Position numbers and translations under genes: made by a program. Under the pieces are notes generated by a model that had not been told where the DNA came from, did no database searches, and saw nothing but the letters and a program-made list of their open reading frames with translations. A stretch of 8,439 nucleotides of DNA from positions 1 to 8,439 of the forward strand of contig JBFJVD010000130.1 of assembly GCA_041624375.1 (NCBI GenBank), read 5' to 3'. This document shows positions 5,791-8,439 of this stretch, piece after piece. Every line of letters begins with the position of its first letter. Within the stretch, counting starts at the first letter, position 1. The stretch comes from JBFJVD01 sp041624375 (GTDB lineage: Bacteria > Chloroflexota > Anaerolineae > Anaerolineales > E44-bin32).

Positions 5791-7080
5791 CTAACCATCG
5801 TCCAGGCGCAGCGCAAGCAATGGTACGAGCATTTCGTCGGGCGAGAGCCCGCCGTGCATGCCGTAGAGCGGGTTCGCTTTGGGCACCCACCATAGGTAGC
5901 CGTCACCGGACGGCAGCAAGATGCGATCCCCGATCCGGTCCAGCGTCTGTTCGGCCGGCAGCCCCGGCCCGAAGAGCCCGCAGTCCAGCGCGGCGGCTGC
6001 GTGCAGCAGCTGGAAGCCGCCCGGCCAGGTGCGCCGCACATATTCGTCGACCGCCTCGGTCTGGCCGGGACGCAGATAGAGGTATGAGAGCCGCAGCTCG
6101 CCGGTGGGGTCCATATGCAGCCGGCGCTGGAGCGGGCGGTGCTGCCTGAGGTCGTAGTGCGGGTCCGGGCGGGTGGCGATCTGCCCATGGTCGGCAACAA
6201 GAAGAAACAGGGTCTTCTGTCGGGCGGCAGAGGGGAGCGCCTCAAAGAAGGCGGTGCGCAGCGCGCCGGCGAAATCATGGAATGTGGCCTTGACGCTAGC
6301 TGAATCGGGTCCTTCATGATGCGACAGCGCGTCGAGTCGATCATAGTAAATCCAGATGAACCGCCGCCGGCCAGGATCGGAGTCGAGCAATCCGATGACC
6401 TGGCGCCAGAGGGAGTCGAAGCTTACATAACCGCGCCGGAGGGCCTCGCCCAGGTGCATTTCGGAGAGCCCGGAGCCCACCAGGGCTTCGGGGAGCAGCG
6501 CCACCACCTCAACGCCTACTTCATGAAGCATCGAACTGAGCGTCGGCACGGGCAGGAACGCCTGCGGCTGGAATCCTGCCGCGGCCAGGCTGCCGGACCG
6601 TCCGGTGAAGCCCACCGGTGTGTGCGAAATCATGTTGGCGATCAGCCCGTATTCCCGCAGGAAGAGTTCGAAACCGAGCACTCCATGCTGCGCCGGGCTG
6701 GCGCCCGTCCAGATGGAAGTCAGCGCGGCGGTGGTGGAGGAGGGGACCACCGAGGTGAGTGGGGCCAGCAGCGCCTGCTCGAAATGCGAGTCGAGTTTCA
6801 GGCTGGGCTCCCGGATCCATGCGCGGAACCGAGCATGGCTCACCGCGTCGATCAGGCAGACGACAATGCGGTCGACGCCTTGCGCCAGTCTGTCGAGTGC
6901 CGGCAGGTCAAGCGCGGGGTGTTCGGCCTCTTCAACGCCGAGCCAAGCGAGGAGACTCGCCGGGAGGTTCAGGATCGATAGACCCTGGTACGCCGGTGCG
7001 ATCGTTCCCGGCGGGAGCTGCAGATGAGCCAGCCGGGTCCGGCGCAGCCGTGGGAGCAGGTCGTCGCTGAGATCGATCAT
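5791..7080 (-). CDS. Nucleotide pyrophosphatase/phosphodiesterase-type alkaline phosphatase superfamily enzyme
   Basis: A 429-aa metal-dependent phosphoester hydrolase of the NPP type. Expected two-metal ligands are all visible: Asp78 (VCLIDAVSH), the predicted nucleophile Thr116 in VPSSTTAALTSIWTG (112-126), Asp250 and His254 in YYDRLDALSHHEGPDS (245-260), Asp297-His298 in VADHGQI, and His409 in GMHGGLSPDE (407-416). Members cleave phosphodiesters, nucleotides or phosphonates; the substrate cannot be told from sequence. There is no signal peptide or membrane segment, so it should act in the cytoplasm, unlike many exported relatives. The ATG at 7080 has no clear RBS, but no alternative start exists in the 36 bp since the kinase stop, and the position suggests the same operon. 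The family is certain; a role in the metabolism of the compound handled by the upstream transporter and kinase is an inference. Confidence 0.88.
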   Translation of the reverse strand: MIDLSDDLLPRLRRTRLAHLQLPPGTIAPAYQGLSILNLPASLLAWLGVEEAEHPALDLPALDRLAQGVDRIVVCLIDAVSHARFRAWIREPSLKLDSHFEQALLAPLTSVVPSSTTAALTSIWTGASPAQHGVLGFELFLREYGLIANMISHTPVGFTGRSGSLAAAGFQPQAFLPVPTLSSMLHEVGVEVVALLPEALVGSGLSEMHLGEALRRGYVSFDSLWRQVIGLLDSDPGRRRFIWIYYDRLDALSHHEGPDSASVKATFHDFAGALRTAFFEALPSAARQKTLFLLVADHGQIATRPDPHYDLRQHRPLQRRLHMDPTGELRLSYLYLRPGQTEAVDEYVRRTWPGGFQLLHAAAALDCGLFGPGLPAEQTLDRIGDRILLPSGDGYLWWVPKANPLYGMHGGLSPDEMLVPLLALRLDDG

Positions 7081-7116
7081 GCCGACGGGTCCGGCGGTTC
7101 GCCCGTGCGCTGGTGG

Positions 7117-8070
7117 TCAGGCCGGCGAGGGGAGAAAGGAATCCGGCTCGCGGCCAAAACGGCGCAGCACCTGCCGGATTTCTTCGGCTGTAGGCACGTT
7201 GCGCCCGGTCCCCAGTTTCTGCACCTTGGCCGCGCCGGCGGCGTTGGCCAGGGTTCCCAACATCTCGAGCGGGTAGTCCCGCAGACGGCTGTAGATTACG
7301 GCCGCGGCCAGGCTGTCGCCGGCCGCAGTGGCGTCCTTCACCTCCACCGGGAAACCCGGCGCGATCAGGACCTGATCCTGGCTGAGCAGCAGGCAGCCGG
7401 CCACGCCGCGCTTGATGATCACGAGCTCGGGTCCCATATCGAGCAGCGTGAGGGCCGCGTTCAGCGGATCGGCCAGGCCGGTTAGCCGGTTGGCCTCGTC
7501 TTCTGTCGCCAGGATGACGGTCGCTAGCCGGGCGGCGTCGCGGTGCCATTCACGGTCGAACTCCGGGTTGCCGGGACCGGGGTCGAAGAACGTCAAGGCG
7601 CCGGCGCTGCGGGCGGCCCCCAGCCCGTCGAGGATGATCGCCGGAACGTCTTCATGATCGGCCCAGCCGCCGGCGAAGAGGCCGCGGGCCGATTCGATGG
7701 AGGTGCGCCATTCATCCTTCAACTCACGGATATGCAGCACCCCGCGATAGCCGAGGTAGGCGGGTTCGGCGGCGGTGTCGACGACGACGCCGGCCACCGG
7801 CGTCTCCGCGCCCTCGCTGATCACAATGTCGGCGACGTCGATTCCTTCGCTGGCGAGCCCCTCCACCACGATGCGGCCAAAGCGGTCGTCCCCGACTTCG
7901 CCCAGGCAGGCGACCTCGAGCCCCAGCCGGGCGCCGGCGATGGCGACGTTGCAGGCGCCGCCGGGGCCAAGCTCCAGGTATTCGGCCCGGGTCAGGTCGC
8001 CGGCTCGAACGGGAAACGAGGGGATGCGCAAGCTGAAATCTGCGATGAGATCCCCCAGGATGGCGATCAT
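7117..8070 (-). CDS. PfkB-family carbohydrate/nucleoside kinase (ribokinase-like)
   Basis: A 317-aa ribokinase-fold kinase that transfers phosphate from ATP to a sugar, nucleoside or vitamin hydroxyl. Signature 1 is at 35-43 (GPGGACNVA), followed by LGEVGDDRFG at 56-65. TEDEANRLTG (189-198) is the usual PfkB N/TxxE magnesium motif, and KRGVAGC (220-226) precedes the ATP site. Signature 2 is DATAAGDSLAAA (246-257), with Asp252 as catalytic base; the AAGD form also occurs in ribokinase. The substrate cannot be assigned. The ATG at 8070 has AAGGAGGA 6 nt upstream and overlaps the stop of the ABC ATPase gene by 4 bp (ATGA), so the two are translationally coupled. The phosphodiesterase gene follows 36 bp later. 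The family is secure; substrate import by the ECF transporter is an inference from this arrangement. Confidence 0.9.
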   Translation of the reverse strand: MIAILGDLIADFSLRIPSFPVRAGDLTRAEYLELGPGGACNVAIAGARLGLEVACLGEVGDDRFGRIVVEGLASEGIDVADIVISEGAETPVAGVVVDTAAEPAYLGYRGVLHIRELKDEWRTSIESARGLFAGGWADHEDVPAIILDGLGAARSAGALTFFDPGPGNPEFDREWHRDAARLATVILATEDEANRLTGLADPLNAALTLLDMGPELVIIKRGVAGCLLLSQDQVLIAPGFPVEVKDATAAGDSLAAAVIYSRLRDYPLEMLGTLANAAGAAKVQKLGTGRNVPTAEEIRQVLRRFGREPDSFLPSPA

Positions 8071-8439
8071 GCGCGGTCCTCCTTGGCCTGTCCCTTTCCT
8101 TCAGCATAGCGCGTAATGAATTCGCCTTCGTGCAGCGCTGCCTGTCCCATACCGAGCCCCCAGGCCAGGCGCACCAACTGTGGCGGCTCCACCCCGGCAG
8201 AGGCCAGCGTCTCTCGCTGCACGAGAACCTCCCGCGCCGGGCCATCGGCCACGATGCGCCCACCGGAGAGCACGACAACACGGTCGAAGTGATCGGCGCA
8301 GAACTCCACGTCGTGGGTGATGGTGATCAAGGTCCGGCCATCTTGTTTCAAATCCTCGACAATGCTCCCCAGTCGCTGGATCCCGGCTGCGTCCTGGCCG
8401 GTCGTCGGCTCGTCAAGCAGCAGCACCGGCGACCCCATC
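8067..8439 (-). CDS. ABC transporter ATPase, ECF (EcfA/CbiO) type, C-terminal part
   Basis: The C-terminal 123 or so residues of an ABC ATPase; the gene runs off the right edge, so the Met at 8438 is internal and not the start. Visible in order: Walker B with D-loop, VLLLDEPTTGQD; then the H-loop, TITHDVEFCADHFDRVVVLS; then GGRIVADGPAREVL. The TTGQD D-loop and the THDVEF H-loop with the DGPxxEV ending are characteristic of the ATPases of energy-coupling factor transporters, which take up vitamins, nucleoside-like compounds or metal ions together with an EcfT and an S-component. Walker A and the signature motif lie outside the window, as would EcfT and the S-component. The stop overlaps the kinase start by 4 bp, so it heads the part of the operon seen here. 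The ATPase call is certain and the ECF subtype likely. Confidence 0.88.
   Translation of the reverse strand, partial: MGSPVLLLDEPTTGQDAAGIQRLGSIVEDLKQDGRTLITITHDVEFCADHFDRVVVLSGGRIVADGPAREVLVQRETLASAGVEPPQLVRLAWGLGMGQAALHEGEFITRYAEGKGQAKEDRA

Noticed and set aside
7321..7335. AAGD instead of GAGD in the PfkB signature 2
   Set aside because: Ribokinases with DTIAAGD are known, so this is a normal variant and the catalytic Asp252 is present.

Overview
The window is GC-rich, densely coded bacterial DNA. The gene content suggests a member of the Chloroflexota (Anaerolineae or Caldilineae type): a secreted-type metallopeptidase with an immune-inhibitor-A-like C-terminal module, a YtxH-like small protein with an MRR start, a PyrK/PyrD-like redox pair outside a pyrimidine operon, and an ECF-type transporter ATPase. 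This taxonomic call is an inference from family resemblance; there is no rRNA gene to anchor it. No tRNA, CRISPR array, insertion sequence or prophage gene was seen.

Layout, left to right. (1) 1-201 (+) is the C-terminal tail of a gene entering from the left, possibly a SAM-dependent methyltransferase, followed at once by a GC-rich hairpin. (2) 309-2171 (+) encodes a zinc metallopeptidase with a HEFQH...NE metal site and a C-terminal jelly-roll module; it has no signal peptide although it looks like an exported protein. (3) 2224-2442 (-) encodes a small YtxH-like membrane protein starting at TTG. Divergent from it, 2540-2989 (+) is dtd, D-aminoacyl-tRNA deacylase. (4) 4515-3015 (-) is a two-gene operon: a PyrK-like iron-sulfur/flavin subunit followed by a PyrD-like protein that has lost the catalytic residues of dihydroorotate dehydrogenase. 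A perfect 16-bp inverted repeat separates it from dtd. (5) 4648-5697 (+) encodes a two-pass SPFH/Band 7 membrane scaffold, with a clear extended -10 promoter, a hairpin at the transcript 5' end and a strong RBS. (6) 8439-5791 (-) is an operon read right to left: the C-terminus of an ECF-type ABC ATPase, a ribokinase-type PfkB kinase overlapping it by 4 bp (ATGA), and a cytoplasmic phosphodiesterase/alkaline-phosphatase-superfamily enzyme.

How the genes may work together. Dtd, the SPFH protein and the YtxH-like protein look like housekeeping genes. The right-hand operon is consistent with import of a small nutrient, its phosphorylation, and hydrolysis of a related phosphoester; the substrate cannot be read from the sequence. 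The most unusual item is the PyrK-like/PyrD-like pair. The electron-transfer subunit keeps all four 2Fe-2S cysteines, while its partner keeps the barrel framework but has lost the dihydroorotate-oxidising residues, which suggests a repurposed flavoprotein complex.
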